A stretch of 64,000 nt of DNA, from positions 97,176 through 161,175 of the forward strand of contig CAYNEM010000002.1 of the NCBI GenBank assembly GCA_964396265.1, given 5' to 3'. Every line of letters starts with the position of its first letter. Position 1 is the first letter of the stretch. The notes beneath the pieces were generated by a model. It was not told where the DNA came from. It was given only the letters and a program-made list of their open reading frames with translations, and did no database searches. A program made the translations under genes and the position numbers. The DNA is from EA-27 sp964396265 (GTDB lineage Archaea > Thermoplasmatota > Thermoplasmata > RBG-16-68-12 > EA-27). Shown here piece after piece: positions 1 to 8,259 of the stretch.

Positions 1-2724
1 CGGACGCTTCCCCGCCAGGTCGCCTGGGACCTCGTCGAAAAGACGAAGGGCATCAAGATCACGAAGAAGCAGCTCGCGGAGGTCGTCCGTCGCGTGTGCG
101 ACCGGTACGACGCACACCTGATCGACCCGAACGAGAGCGCCGGCATCGTGTCCGCGCAGTCCATCGGGGAACCCGGGACGCAAATGAGCCTGCCCCGTGG
201 CGAGAAGATCTTGATCCGCGAACATGGTCAGGTCCTCGTCCGCGCCATCGGAGATGTGGTCGACTCGCTCATGTCGGGCGCGCCCGTGAGCAAGGAGGGC
301 GAGACGGAGTGGTGCGATCTTCCTGATGGGACTCTGGATGTCTTGAGTCTCTCTGGAGATGGTAGGACGACGTGGAAGCCCGTCCGTTCGGCGAGCCGCC
401 ATCGACACGGGAGACCCCTACTGACAATCCGCACGCGCAGCGGTCGGGAGATCACCGCCACCTCGAACCACTCTTTCGTCATCAGGATCGACGGGCGTAT
501 CGTTCCGGTCCGGGGGGACTCCCTACAAGTGGGCGACCGCGTGCCGGTCGTTTGGCGATGGAGCGTCCCCGACCCATCTTCGGACACACCCCTCGACGCA
601 ATCCTCCCGAAGGCCTCGTTCTGGTACGGCAGTGAGCTCGTGAAGGCCCGGACGTTCGGCCGCGGGTGGCGGCGGGGCATCGGTCGCTCGTTCGTCGTCC
701 CCGTGCAGGCGGATCGATTGGGACAGATGCTTCGCGGATCGGCGGACGAGATTGAGCCCGGATTCGTCTATCCGTTCCAGAACCACGGGGGCGCCGGCCT
801 TCCGGAGCGCCTTCCCCTCAACGCTGCCCTGGGCTGGATTGTCGGCGCGTACCTCGCGGAAGGTTGGGCGGCGCGAAACTACGTGAACATCTCGAACACC
901 GATCCCCGGTTCCTCGCCCGCACGCGGGCGGTCGCGAATGGGTTCGGGTTCCGGTTCGCGGAGTATGCGAACGATCGCGGGTTTGCCCCGGGCAATGACC
1001 TCCACATCCGGTCGACGATCCTTGCGGAACTCCTGAAACGCACCTGCGGCTCGGGATCCGCCCATAAGCGCGTGCCCGAGCTTGCGTTTGGCGCGGAAGA
1101 TGCGTTCGTGGCCTCCCTGCTCCGGTCGTACTTCGACGGCGACGGCAACGTCACGGTCTCCCGTGGCGCAATCCGGGCGAGCTCGAACTCCAAGGAACTG
1201 CTCGACGGCATCTCGCTGCTCCTCAGCCGGTTCGGGATCTTCGCCAGCAAGGGGGTACAGGGCTCGCACCACACGCTGTGGATTCCTCGCCGGTACGCGC
1301 AGCGCTTCCGCGAGACGATCGGCTTTGAATCGGAGAAGAAGACGCGTCTGCTGGACGATCTGTGCCGCGAGCCACCGGGCCGCTGGACGTACGACGCTCT
1401 CGACATGGTCGGGGGCTTCGGTACGATCCTGCGGGACACTGCCGCCAAACTCCGGGTCCCCACGCGGTACACGAACAACTTCACGAACCGACAACGCGTG
1501 GGCCGGGCGACCCTCCGGCGATACCTGGAGCGTTTTGAAGGCCGAATGCGAGAAACGGGAATCGACGCGACCGCTGAGCTATCGCGCATTCGGTCCTTGA
1601 TCGAGGAGGACGTCCTATGGGACGAAATCGTCGAAATCCGTGAAAGCGCCCCGGGGGACGAGGACGTCTACGACCTATCCGTTCCGGGCCTTGAGACGTT
1701 CACGACCGTGGAGGGGATCGTCACCCACAACACCATGAGGACGTTTCACTACGCGGGTGTCGCGGAGATGAACGTGACGCTAGGCCTGCCGCGTCTCATC
1801 GAGATCGTGGACGCGCGACGCGTCCCGAGCACGCCCCTGATGGAGATCCACCTGAAGGCCAAAGTCGCGAAAGACCTCGAACGCGTCCGGCGAATCGCGC
1901 AGGAGATCGAGACGACGAAGCTCGACGATATCGCAGACATCGGCGCCGACATGGTCAACATGCGCGTCATGGTGTACCCGGATGCGCCGAAGATGAAGGC
2001 TCGGGGCGTGAAGGCGGACGAGCTGCGGGAGAAGCTGCGGAAATTCACGTACGTCGAGGACGTGAAGCGGACGGTCGGAGGCGAGACGAGGTCGACGGAC
2101 GCGTACGTGATCGAGTCCGGGGAACCCTCGTTCAAGAAGCTCCAGCGCCTCGTCGAGGGCGTGCGCGCGACGAAGGTCAAGGGCATCGACAACATCCGCA
2201 GGGCGATCATCCGAAAACAGCAGCCAGAGGGTTTCGTCATCTACACGGAGGGATCGAACCTCGCGAAGGTCCTCGACCTCGATGACGTCGACCCCACGAA
2301 GACCTCGACGAACAGCGTCGAGGAGATATACGAGACGCTCGGCGTCGAGGCCGCTCGGAACGCGATCATCAAGGAGGCCCACGACACCCTCGAGGAGCAG
2401 GGGCTCACCGTGGACATCCGCCACATCATGCTCGTCGCGGACATGATGACGAACGATGGAGACGTCAAGGCGATCGGGCGGCACGGCATTTCCGGCCGCA
2501 AGTCGTCCGTGCTCGCTCGCGCGGCGTTCGAGATCACCGCGCACCACCTGCTCCGGGCCGCGATCTCGGGGGAAAGCGACGCCCTCGATGGCGTCGCGGA
2601 GAACGTCATCGTCGGTCAGCCGGTGACCCTTGGCACGGGGGCGGTCAACCTCGTGTACAAGCCGCCGGCCGGAGGCGTGAGGAAGAAGGTGGAACCTGTG
2701 GCGACCGCTGAGGCCACGGCATGA
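1..2724 (+). CDS. rpoA2: DNA-directed RNA polymerase subunit A'' (5' partial, contains an intein)
   Basis: C-terminal half of the split largest RNA polymerase subunit. The frame is open from base 1 with polymerase-like sequence, so the true start lies before the window; the GTG at 94 is internal. The extein reads SAQSIGEPGTQM up to base 186 and resumes at 1732 with TMRTFHYAGVAEMNVTLG, which is the trigger loop of Rpb1/A''. The remainder (to 2724) contains the usual A'' C-terminal region, including LPRLIEIVDARR and the late GRHGISGRKSSVLARAAFE stretch. The intein removes itself post-translationally, leaving roughly 390 extein residues in this window. The stop overlaps the start of rpl30e (ATGA), as expected for the archaeal RNA polymerase operon. 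Confidence 0.97.
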   Translation, partial: RTLPRQVAWDLVEKTKGIKITKKQLAEVVRRVCDRYDAHLIDPNESAGIVSAQSIGEPGTQMSLPRGEKILIREHGQVLVRAIGDVVDSLMSGAPVSKEGETEWCDLPDGTLDVLSLSGDGRTTWKPVRSASRHRHGRPLLTIRTRSGREITATSNHSFVIRIDGRIVPVRGDSLQVGDRVPVVWRWSVPDPSSDTPLDAILPKASFWYGSELVKARTFGRGWRRGIGRSFVVPVQADRLGQMLRGSADEIEPGFVYPFQNHGGAGLPERLPLNAALGWIVGAYLAEGWAARNYVNISNTDPRFLARTRAVANGFGFRFAEYANDRGFAPGNDLHIRSTILAELLKRTCGSGSAHKRVPELAFGAEDAFVASLLRSYFDGDGNVTVSRGAIRASSNSKELLDGISLLLSRFGIFASKGVQGSHHTLWIPRRYAQRFRETIGFESEKKTRLLDDLCREPPGRWTYDALDMVGGFGTILRDTAAKLRVPTRYTNNFTNRQRVGRATLRRYLERFEGRMRETGIDATAELSRIRSLIEEDVLWDEIVEIRESAPGDEDVYDLSVPGLETFTTVEGIVTHNTMRTFHYAGVAEMNVTLGLPRLIEIVDARRVPSTPLMEIHLKAKVAKDLERVRRIAQEIETTKLDDIADIGADMVNMRVMVYPDAPKMKARGVKADELREKLRKFTYVEDVKRTVGGETRSTDAYVIESGEPSFKKLQRLVEGVRATKVKGIDNIRRAIIRKQQPEGFVIYTEGSNLAKVLDLDDVDPTKTSTNSVEEIYETLGVEAARNAIIKEAHDTLEEQGLTVDIRHIMLVADMMTNDGDVKAIGRHGISGRKSSVLARAAFEITAHHLLRAAISGESDALDGVAENVIVGQPVTLGTGAVNLVYKPPAGGVRKKVEPVATAEATA
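187..1731 (+). other. Intein (515 residues) with LAGLIDADG homing endonuclease, in rpoA2
   Basis: In-frame protein-splicing element between GEPGTQM and TMRTFH. It starts with Ser (SLPRGEKILI, block A), has a block B with the TxxH signature (TATSNHSF, near base 460), and ends with VEGIVTHN, giving the penultimate His, terminal Asn and a Thr as +1 extein nucleophile. Two dodecapeptide motifs mark a two-motif LAGLIDADG nuclease: LGWIVGAYLAEG near base 829 and LLRSYFDGDGNVT near base 1117; both keep the acidic catalytic residue, so the nuclease looks intact. The same host gene carries an intein in Methanocaldococcus jannaschii. All splice residues are present, so splicing should be functional. 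Confidence 0.95.
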
Positions 2725-2990
2725 TCGACGTCCCCCGTGCCCTGAAGATTGCGGTCGACACGGGCAAGGTCCGGTTCGGGACGCGTCAGGTCCGCCTCAC
2801 CGCCAAGGCGGGGAAGGCCCGCCTCGTGGTCGTCGCGTCGAACTGCCCGGACGACCTGGCGGCTTTAGGAGCGAAGGTCCTAGCGTTCCCGGGGACAAAC
2901 GCGGAACTAGGCGCGGCTTGCGGGAAGCCTTTCTCGGTGTCCGCGCTCGCGGTAGTCGACCCGGGGGACTCGAACATCCTGTCGGCCTAG
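2721..2990 (+). CDS. rpl30e: Ribosomal protein L30e
   Basis: An 89-residue L7Ae/L30e-family protein, the usual neighbour of rpoA2 in archaea. The body runs DVPRALKIAVDTGKVRFG, then VVVASNCPDDL, then the conserved end ELGAACGKPFSVSALAVVD. It belongs to the large ribosomal subunit; L30e-type proteins bind kink-turn RNA. The ATG at 2721 overlaps the rpoA2 stop by four bases, pointing to translational coupling, and nusA follows eight bases after the stop. Length is slightly short but normal for the family. Confidence 0.93.
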   Translation: MIDVPRALKIAVDTGKVRFGTRQVRLTAKAGKARLVVVASNCPDDLAALGAKVLAFPGTNAELGAACGKPFSVSALAVVDPGDSNILSA

Positions 2991-2997
2991 GTGCCGC

Positions 2998-3426
2998 ATG
3001 GCGGAGATCACGTTCACCGAGGAGACGATCCAGTACGTGCGCCTCTTCCAAGACCTCACGGGGACGACGGTCGTGGATTGCGTGGACACGACGGAGCGGC
3101 TCATCTTCGTGGTGAAGGCGGGGGACATCGCGAAGGCGATCGGGAAGGGCGGGGAGAACGTACAGAACCTTCGAAAGAAGATGAACAAGGACATCCACCT
3201 CGTGGAGTACAGCGACGACCCCAAACAGTTCGTCGCGAACGTGTTCCGCAATTACGATGTGAAGAAGGTCGAGATCGAGACGAGGGATGGCGAGGTGGTC
3301 CACGCGACGGTGACCGTCGACCCGCTGAAGAAGGGGCGGGCGATCGGGAAGGCGGGCCGGAACCTGCGCGTGTATCGCGACCTCATCGCGCGCCACCACC
3401 CGATCCATAGCGTCAGCGTCGCGTGA
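2998..3426 (+). CDS. nusA: Archaeal NusA-like transcription factor (two KH domains)
   Basis: A 142-residue protein with two KH RNA-binding domains and no S1 domain, the standard archaeal NusA form. The KH signature loops are IGKGGENVQNL (about residues 48-58) and IGKAGRNLRVY (about 116-126). It is expected to bind nascent RNA and act in transcription termination, antitermination or ribosome-linked processes. It lies directly after rpl30e, as in many archaeal rpo operons, but what follows here is a SNF2 helicase rather than the often seen rps12-rps7 pair. Confidence 0.93.
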   Translation: MAEITFTEETIQYVRLFQDLTGTTVVDCVDTTERLIFVVKAGDIAKAIGKGGENVQNLRKKMNKDIHLVEYSDDPKQFVANVFRNYDVKKVEIETRDGEVVHATVTVDPLKKGRAIGKAGRNLRVYRDLIARHHPIHSVSVA

Positions 3427-3444
3427 CCGGGGAATCCCCGCAGA

Positions 3445-5565
3445 ATGGTTAAACGAGGGCCGAGGCATACCGACGGTCCCCCAAGGTGGGCTATCATCAC
3501 GGCATTCGAGGGATGGGAACTCACGCATCTCGCCGCCAAGGCGAAGAGCCACGGCCTCTTGACGGAGTCCGACCGCGCCTTCCTCTCCAAGGTAGGCCGG
3601 CAGTCGAGGAACCAACAGCCCCTCGCCGAGGAACAGGCCCACCATCTGAAGAAGGTCCTGGGGGAACTTGTGCAGGCGCACCTTGGCGGCGCCCCGTGCG
3701 AACGGCCCGACTGCACCGCCTGCGCGAAGCTGGCGGGTGGAACGACAACCGTCGTGATCCTTGCCCCGGAAGCCGCAGCAACGCCGCCGCCGACACAAGA
3801 GCAAGTCCGCGGGATTCCAGGGGTTTCCTATGCACCGCAGTTCATCCCGGAGCTCGCGTTCTCGCCCGAGGACGCGCAGGTCCTCGCGAAGGTGCACGAC
3901 GGAGTTCACGAGGAGGCCCACCTCTGGCGGTTGAACCTCGACGCGAACGAGCTGTCCCTCATGTCCGGATTCGATGAGCTCTTGTGCCTGCCGCTCGTGC
4001 GGGGCGTGAGGAAGTTCGACTATCAGATCGCGACGGCCTTCAAGGTCCTTAGAGACCTTCGGGGGCGCGCGCTCCTCGCCGACGAGGTCGGCCTCGGGAA
4101 GACGATCGAGGCGGCCCTCATCCTCAAGGAATACGTCGTGCGCGGCCTCGTGCGGAAGGCCCTCGTCCTCGTGCCCGCGAGCCTCACCGTGCAATGGCAG
4201 GAGGAGCTCCGGGAGAAGTTCGGCCTGCACTTCGAGATCATGGACGAGATCGAGGACTGGGAGCGCCATCCCTTCGTGATCGCGTCGCTCGACACCGCCA
4301 AGCGCGACGTGAACCGCGAGGTCATCGAGAGGCTCTACTACGACCTCGTCATCGTGGACGAGGCGCACAAACTTCGCCATCGGAACACGAAGAATTGGAA
4401 GTTCGTGAGCGCGATCCGCAGGAAGTACATCCTGATGCTGACCGCCACCCCGGTGCAGAACGACCTCGAGGAACTGTTCAACCTCGTTACGTTGCTCAAG
4501 CCGGGCCAGCTGAAGACGTGGGGGGCGTTCCGGAAGGAGTTCTTCGAGGCGGGGGATCGACGGACCCCGGCGAATGCCCCGGAGCTCCGCCAGTTGCTGC
4601 TCGAGGTCATGATCCGTAACCGCCGCGGCGAGGCCATCACCTTGCCGCCGAGGCGCGTCGACGCCGTCGAGGTCTCTCTCGCACCCGACGAGCGGGATCT
4701 GTACACGGGGGTGACGAAGTTCATCCGACGCTGGTACGCGAACTCACCCAACGCGAACCGCCTCAGTCTCATGGTGCTGCAGCGCGAGATCGGGAGCAGC
4801 CCCGCCGCCGCGACCGAGACATTGCGCCGCCTCCGCGAGGGCTCGAACTTTTCCTGGGAGGAGCGTGCGGAACTCGACCAGCTGTACCAGCGCGCCGCCG
4901 CCATCCGCGACAGCGAGCGCGCGAACCGCCTCGTTGAGCTCGTGGACAAGGTCCCCGACAAGGTGATCGTGTTCACCCAGTACTATCGCACGATGCTGTG
5001 GCTCGCCGGGCGGCTGAGGGCACGCGGCTTCTCCATCGCCACGTTCCACGGCGGCATGAACCCGATGGAGAAGGAGACGGCGGTGCGGGACTTCCGCGCG
5101 TCGTCCCAGGTCTTTCTCTCGACGGAGGCCGGTGGGGAGGGGAGGAATCTCCAGTTCGCACACCGCCTCGTGAACTTCGACCTCCCGTGGAACCCCCTCC
5201 GGCTCGAGCAGCGGATCGGACGGATACACCGCATCGGGCAGACGCGGGAGGTCCACGTCGTCAACCTGTGGGCGAAGGACACGATCGAGGAGTACGTGCT
5301 CGAGCTGCTCGACAAGAAGATCCACATGTTCGAGCTGGTCGTGGGCGAGCTCGACATGGTGCTCGGCAACCTCGACGAGCACAAGTCGTTCGACGCCCTC
5401 CTCATGGAGGTCTGGACGATTGAGGACGAGGTCCGGCGTCGTCAGGAACTGGAGAAGCTCGGTGCGTCCCTCCTGGCGGCGCGGACAGAGTACGAGAGGA
5501 CGAAGGACCTCGAAGATCGATTGTTCGGAAACGACTTGGCGGCGGGGGCGGCGGTGACTCCGTGA
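3445..5565 (+). CDS. SNF2/RapA-type DEAH-box helicase (translocase)
   Basis: A 706-residue superfamily 2 ATPase of the SNF2/HepA type. The ATP-binding lobe has Walker A DEVGLGKTIEAALI (about residues 213-226), the TATPVQND motif III region (about 332-340) and a DEAH box (VIVDEAHKLRHR, about 301-312). The second lobe carries FTQYYRTMLWLAGRL, TFHGGMNPMEKE, STEAGGEGRNLQ and arginine-finger motif VI EQRIGRIHRIGQ (about residue 587). Such enzymes move along double-stranded DNA and remodel protein-DNA complexes; bacterial RapA recycles RNA polymerase. A CxxxxCxxC cluster near residue 88 is additional to the core. It starts 18 bases after nusA and its stop overlaps the next gene (GTGA), so it belongs to the same transcription unit. 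Confidence 0.9.
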   Translation: MVKRGPRHTDGPPRWAIITAFEGWELTHLAAKAKSHGLLTESDRAFLSKVGRQSRNQQPLAEEQAHHLKKVLGELVQAHLGGAPCERPDCTACAKLAGGTTTVVILAPEAAATPPPTQEQVRGIPGVSYAPQFIPELAFSPEDAQVLAKVHDGVHEEAHLWRLNLDANELSLMSGFDELLCLPLVRGVRKFDYQIATAFKVLRDLRGRALLADEVGLGKTIEAALILKEYVVRGLVRKALVLVPASLTVQWQEELREKFGLHFEIMDEIEDWERHPFVIASLDTAKRDVNREVIERLYYDLVIVDEAHKLRHRNTKNWKFVSAIRRKYILMLTATPVQNDLEELFNLVTLLKPGQLKTWGAFRKEFFEAGDRRTPANAPELRQLLLEVMIRNRRGEAITLPPRRVDAVEVSLAPDERDLYTGVTKFIRRWYANSPNANRLSLMVLQREIGSSPAAATETLRRLREGSNFSWEERAELDQLYQRAAAIRDSERANRLVELVDKVPDKVIVFTQYYRTMLWLAGRLRARGFSIATFHGGMNPMEKETAVRDFRASSQVFLSTEAGGEGRNLQFAHRLVNFDLPWNPLRLEQRIGRIHRIGQTREVHVVNLWAKDTIEEYVLELLDKKIHMFELVVGELDMVLGNLDEHKSFDALLMEVWTIEDEVRRRQELEKLGASLLAARTEYERTKDLEDRLFGNDLAAGAAVTP

Positions 5566-7025
5566 CCGACGTGCGGGCGTTTGTGGCCTCGTACCTCCAG
5601 GCGATCGGAGCGGGGGCGGAGGCCCTGTCCGCGGGGGCCCTGGCCGTGCGGTGGCCCCCGACCCACGCCGCCAGGTTCGGCCCGTCGACGACGGTCGCCT
5701 TCGACCCGCTCGTCGCCGAGGCGTCGAACGCCGAGCTCTGCGTCGTCGGCAGCGACCTGCTCGACCGCATCGTCGCGGACGCCTCCGGGAGAGGCTTCCA
5801 TTGCGTTGCGCTTGTGGACGCGGAGAACGAGCCGCCCAGGGGGGAAGTCCTGACGGCGAATCTGAACTTCCCGAACGCGCGCGCGTCCATCGTCGCGGGG
5901 GAGGAGGGCCTCGTCCCCTACCTGCTGTTCAACTTTCGGGTCACGCTGACCACGGACGAGAAGCGGGAGCTCGTGAGGTCGATCCTCCTGAACGCGGTAA
6001 CCTTGCAGGAGCACCCCGCCGTGGACATCTTCCTTCGGGAGTCCTTGACCCTGCCCGAGGCGAGAGAGGACACGCTTCTGGCGGAGCAGAGCATTCTCAA
6101 CACCTATCGAAGCGCGTGCGGCGCCCTCGAGCGCGCGATCCTGCGCGAGGTCGAGCAGGTGCGGGGGAAGGCGAGCGCCTTCCTCTCGACGGAACTACAG
6201 AGGATCGATGCGTTCTACGAGAACTCCATCAAGGAGCTGTATGCCGGACGCACGCAGACGCCCCTCGAGGCGGAAAAGGAACTTCGGGCGGAACGCGAGC
6301 GACGCGTCGACGAGGTCCGGCGGAAGCTCGAGTTCAGCGTCGCCGCGAAACTCATCAACGTCCGCACGATCCTCGTCCCGACGGTGACGTTGCGCGTTAG
6401 TCTTGCGAACTCGCGAGCGTCGAAGGACCTAGACCTGGAGTACGACGCGGTCACCCTCGAGACGAACCGGCCGGCATGCGAGTCCTGCCGCGCCCCGACG
6501 GGGACCATCCATCTGTGCAGCCGGGGCCACATCGCGTGCGACGCATGCGAACGCCGCTGCGACTTCTGCGACGAGGTCGTCTGCTCGAAATGCGCGCCCG
6601 AGGTGCTGTCGCCGTGCGCCTCGTGCATCCGGAAGGGGTGCCCCGACCACACGTTCGTCGACGAGATCGGGCGGAAGACCTACTGCCAGGACCACATCCA
6701 CACGTGCGCGATCTGCCGCCGCATGGTCGGCCCTCCGTACGTCAAGCCGTGCAGGGTGTGCTCGCAGTCGTATTGCGCGGTGTGCGTCGAAGAGCAGGGC
6801 CGGTGCACGACGTGCCGGACGCTGGCGGCGGTCGCCGATGCACACAAGGACGTCGCCCGCGTCCAAGCCTTCCCCGGGGCACCGAAGGGCGTGCGTTGGC
6901 TACGGGGTCAGAACGGGGAATACACGATCCTCCTCGGGAAGGGCGCCGTCTTCCAGCACCTGTTCGTCCTTGACTCGAAGGGCGCCCTGGTGCACCGCCG
7001 GAAGGGGCGGGGGATCGCGGGCTGA
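5562..7025 (+). CDS. Cysteine-rich zinc-binding protein coupled to the SNF2 helicase
   Basis: A 487-residue protein I do not recognise as a named family. Residues 1-180 are a mixed alpha/beta region; about 185-270 is charged and helical (probable coiled coil, rich in Glu/Arg); about 304-425 holds over twenty Cys/His arranged in pairs (CESC, CDACERRCDFC, CSKC, CASC, CAICRR, CRVC, CAVC, CTTC), consistent with several RING- or B-box-like zinc modules. The C-terminal 60 residues are a small beta-rich tail. The GTG start overlaps the helicase stop by four bases, so the two are translationally coupled and probably act together, perhaps as an adaptor binding nucleic acid or protein. The function is inferred only from context. 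Confidence 0.8.
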   Translation: MTDVRAFVASYLQAIGAGAEALSAGALAVRWPPTHAARFGPSTTVAFDPLVAEASNAELCVVGSDLLDRIVADASGRGFHCVALVDAENEPPRGEVLTANLNFPNARASIVAGEEGLVPYLLFNFRVTLTTDEKRELVRSILLNAVTLQEHPAVDIFLRESLTLPEAREDTLLAEQSILNTYRSACGALERAILREVEQVRGKASAFLSTELQRIDAFYENSIKELYAGRTQTPLEAEKELRAERERRVDEVRRKLEFSVAAKLINVRTILVPTVTLRVSLANSRASKDLDLEYDAVTLETNRPACESCRAPTGTIHLCSRGHIACDACERRCDFCDEVVCSKCAPEVLSPCASCIRKGCPDHTFVDEIGRKTYCQDHIHTCAICRRMVGPPYVKPCRVCSQSYCAVCVEEQGRCTTCRTLAAVADAHKDVARVQAFPGAPKGVRWLRGQNGEYTILLGKGAVFQHLFVLDSKGALVHRRKGRGIAG

Positions 7026-7076
7026 CCGCGCACCGGGTATTCCGGGTTGTCTCACAGAGCCGAACGGACCGGAAAG

Positions 7077-7086
7077 GCTTATTTTG
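7077..7086 (+). promoter_or_regulatory. TATA box for the SRPBCC gene
   Basis: GCTTATTTTG lies about 25 bases before the ATG at 7107, the spacing expected for an archaeal TATA box with transcription starting at or beside the start codon (leaderless mRNA). This also supports choosing 7107 over the upstream in-frame TTG at 7047. Confidence 0.6.
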
Positions 7087-7106
7087 GGGAGCGAGGTTCC
7101 CACCCG

Positions 7107-7550
7107 ATGACGCTCGTCCTCGATCGGACCGTCGAAGCGAGCCCGGAACAAGTGTTCTCCGTCGTCGCGGACATCGGCCAAGCCGTCGAGTGGATGCCTG
7201 CGATCCAGCGAATCGACGACATGTCGGCGGGCCCGTTCGGGGTCGGCACGAACTGGCTGGAGACCCGGCTCGCTGGGAAGCGGACCACCAAGTCGAGGGT
7301 CCGCGTCACCCGGTTCGAACCGGCAAGGGTCCTCGAGATCTCGGTCGAGAGCAAGGGCGTGGTGGGTTCCATGCGGTTCACCCTCATCCCCACCGGCGGA
7401 TTGACGCACGTCCACTACGAGGCTGATCTCCAGGGGCGTGGCGTCCTGAAGTTGTCCACAAAGACGATGAACCGGGAGATGGAAGAAGCAGACCGAGACC
7501 TCCTCGACCGCCTCGCGGCCCAGGTGGAAAAGTCCCTGCAAGACGACTGA
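7107..7550 (+). CDS. SRPBCC (START/polyketide-cyclase-like) domain protein
   Basis: A 147-residue single-domain protein. The opening TLVLDRTVEASPEQVFSVVA followed by a WMPAIQRIDD turn, the central beta strands and a long amphipathic C-terminal helix (residues about 118-145) fit the SRPBCC helix-grip fold, which makes a deep pocket for a hydrophobic ligand. No catalytic residues can be named, so the ligand is unknown. The start at 7107 is set by a TATA box about 25 bases upstream. It stands alone between the helicase unit and an alpha/beta hydrolase. Confidence 0.8.
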   Translation: MTLVLDRTVEASPEQVFSVVADIGQAVEWMPAIQRIDDMSAGPFGVGTNWLETRLAGKRTTKSRVRVTRFEPARVLEISVESKGVVGSMRFTLIPTGGLTHVHYEADLQGRGVLKLSTKTMNREMEEADRDLLDRLAAQVEKSLQDD

Positions 7551-7593
7551 GGCGAGACACCGACTTCATGAGCCCCGGCGTCCTCCCAAAGCC

Positions 7594-8259
7594 GTGGGTG
7601 GAACCCGGGAGGTCCGTTTTCAGGCGGCGAGCTCGACGGACGAGGTCCGCGGGATCGTGCACGAGACGACATCGCCGCCAAAGGCCGCGCTGATCGTGAC
7701 CCACGGTCGATCGAACGACATGAAGAACTCTCTCGTGCGGCGAATCGCCGAGGCCGCGGCGGAGAATGACTCATGGGCCCTGCGCGTGAACTTCCGGTAT
7801 GTGGACGCGAGGGGGCGCGCGTCGAGGGACCTTTCGCGCGAGGAGGACGACCTGAGGGGCGCCGTGCGGTTCGTGCGAGCGGAGTTGCCCGTGGTGCCCA
7901 TCTACCTTGCCGGGAAGTCCATGGGAGCGCGGGTGTGCGCGCGGGCGTCATCCGATCCCGAAGTGTCGGGCGTCATCGCCCTCGGTTACCCGCTGCATCC
8001 GTTGTTCCGGCCGCAGGTCCGGAATCCGCCGGAATGGCCCAAGCTCGTGAAGCCCGCGCTGTTCGTCCAAGGGGACCAAGACCCGTTCTGCGACCTGGCG
8101 CGTCTGGCGGAGGAGCTGCCGCGCTTGGTCCACCCGCATGAACTCGTCGTGATTCCGGAGGCCGGACACTCGTTCGAGCCCAAGGGAGCGAAGCGGGACA
8201 CGTTCCTCGAAGTGTGGCAGGCCGTTCAATCGTGGCTCCACCGCCAACGCACTCAGTAG
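7594..8259 (+). CDS. Alpha/beta hydrolase, KANL3/Tex30-like
   Basis: A 221-residue compact alpha/beta hydrolase. The nucleophile elbow is GKSMGAR (Ser near residue 111), the acid is probably in VQGDQDPFCD, and the His is in PEAGHSFEPKG near residue 189, giving a full Ser-Asp-His triad. An early VTHGRSND supplies the oxyanion turn. The lack of a lid and the overall order match the KANL3/Tex30 group of small hydrolases; the substrate is unknown. The GTG start at 7594 is the first plausible one. The gene converges with the radical SAM gene and overlaps it by seven bases at the stop codons. Confidence 0.83.
   Translation: MGGTREVRFQAASSTDEVRGIVHETTSPPKAALIVTHGRSNDMKNSLVRRIAEAAAENDSWALRVNFRYVDARGRASRDLSREEDDLRGAVRFVRAELPVVPIYLAGKSMGARVCARASSDPEVSGVIALGYPLHPLFRPQVRNPPEWPKLVKPALFVQGDQDPFCDLARLAEELPRLVHPHELVVIPEAGHSFEPKGAKRDTFLEVWQAVQSWLHRQRTQ

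Noticed and set aside
523..1494. Minus-strand frame of 323 codons opposite the rpoA2 intein
   Set aside because: Antisense shadow in GC-rich DNA; Arg/Ala/Glu-rich with no motif, while the plus strand has clear intein motifs.
2797..4380. Minus-strand frame of 527 codons opposite rpl30e, nusA and the helicase
   Set aside because: It spans three well-identified plus-strand genes and has no recognisable domain.
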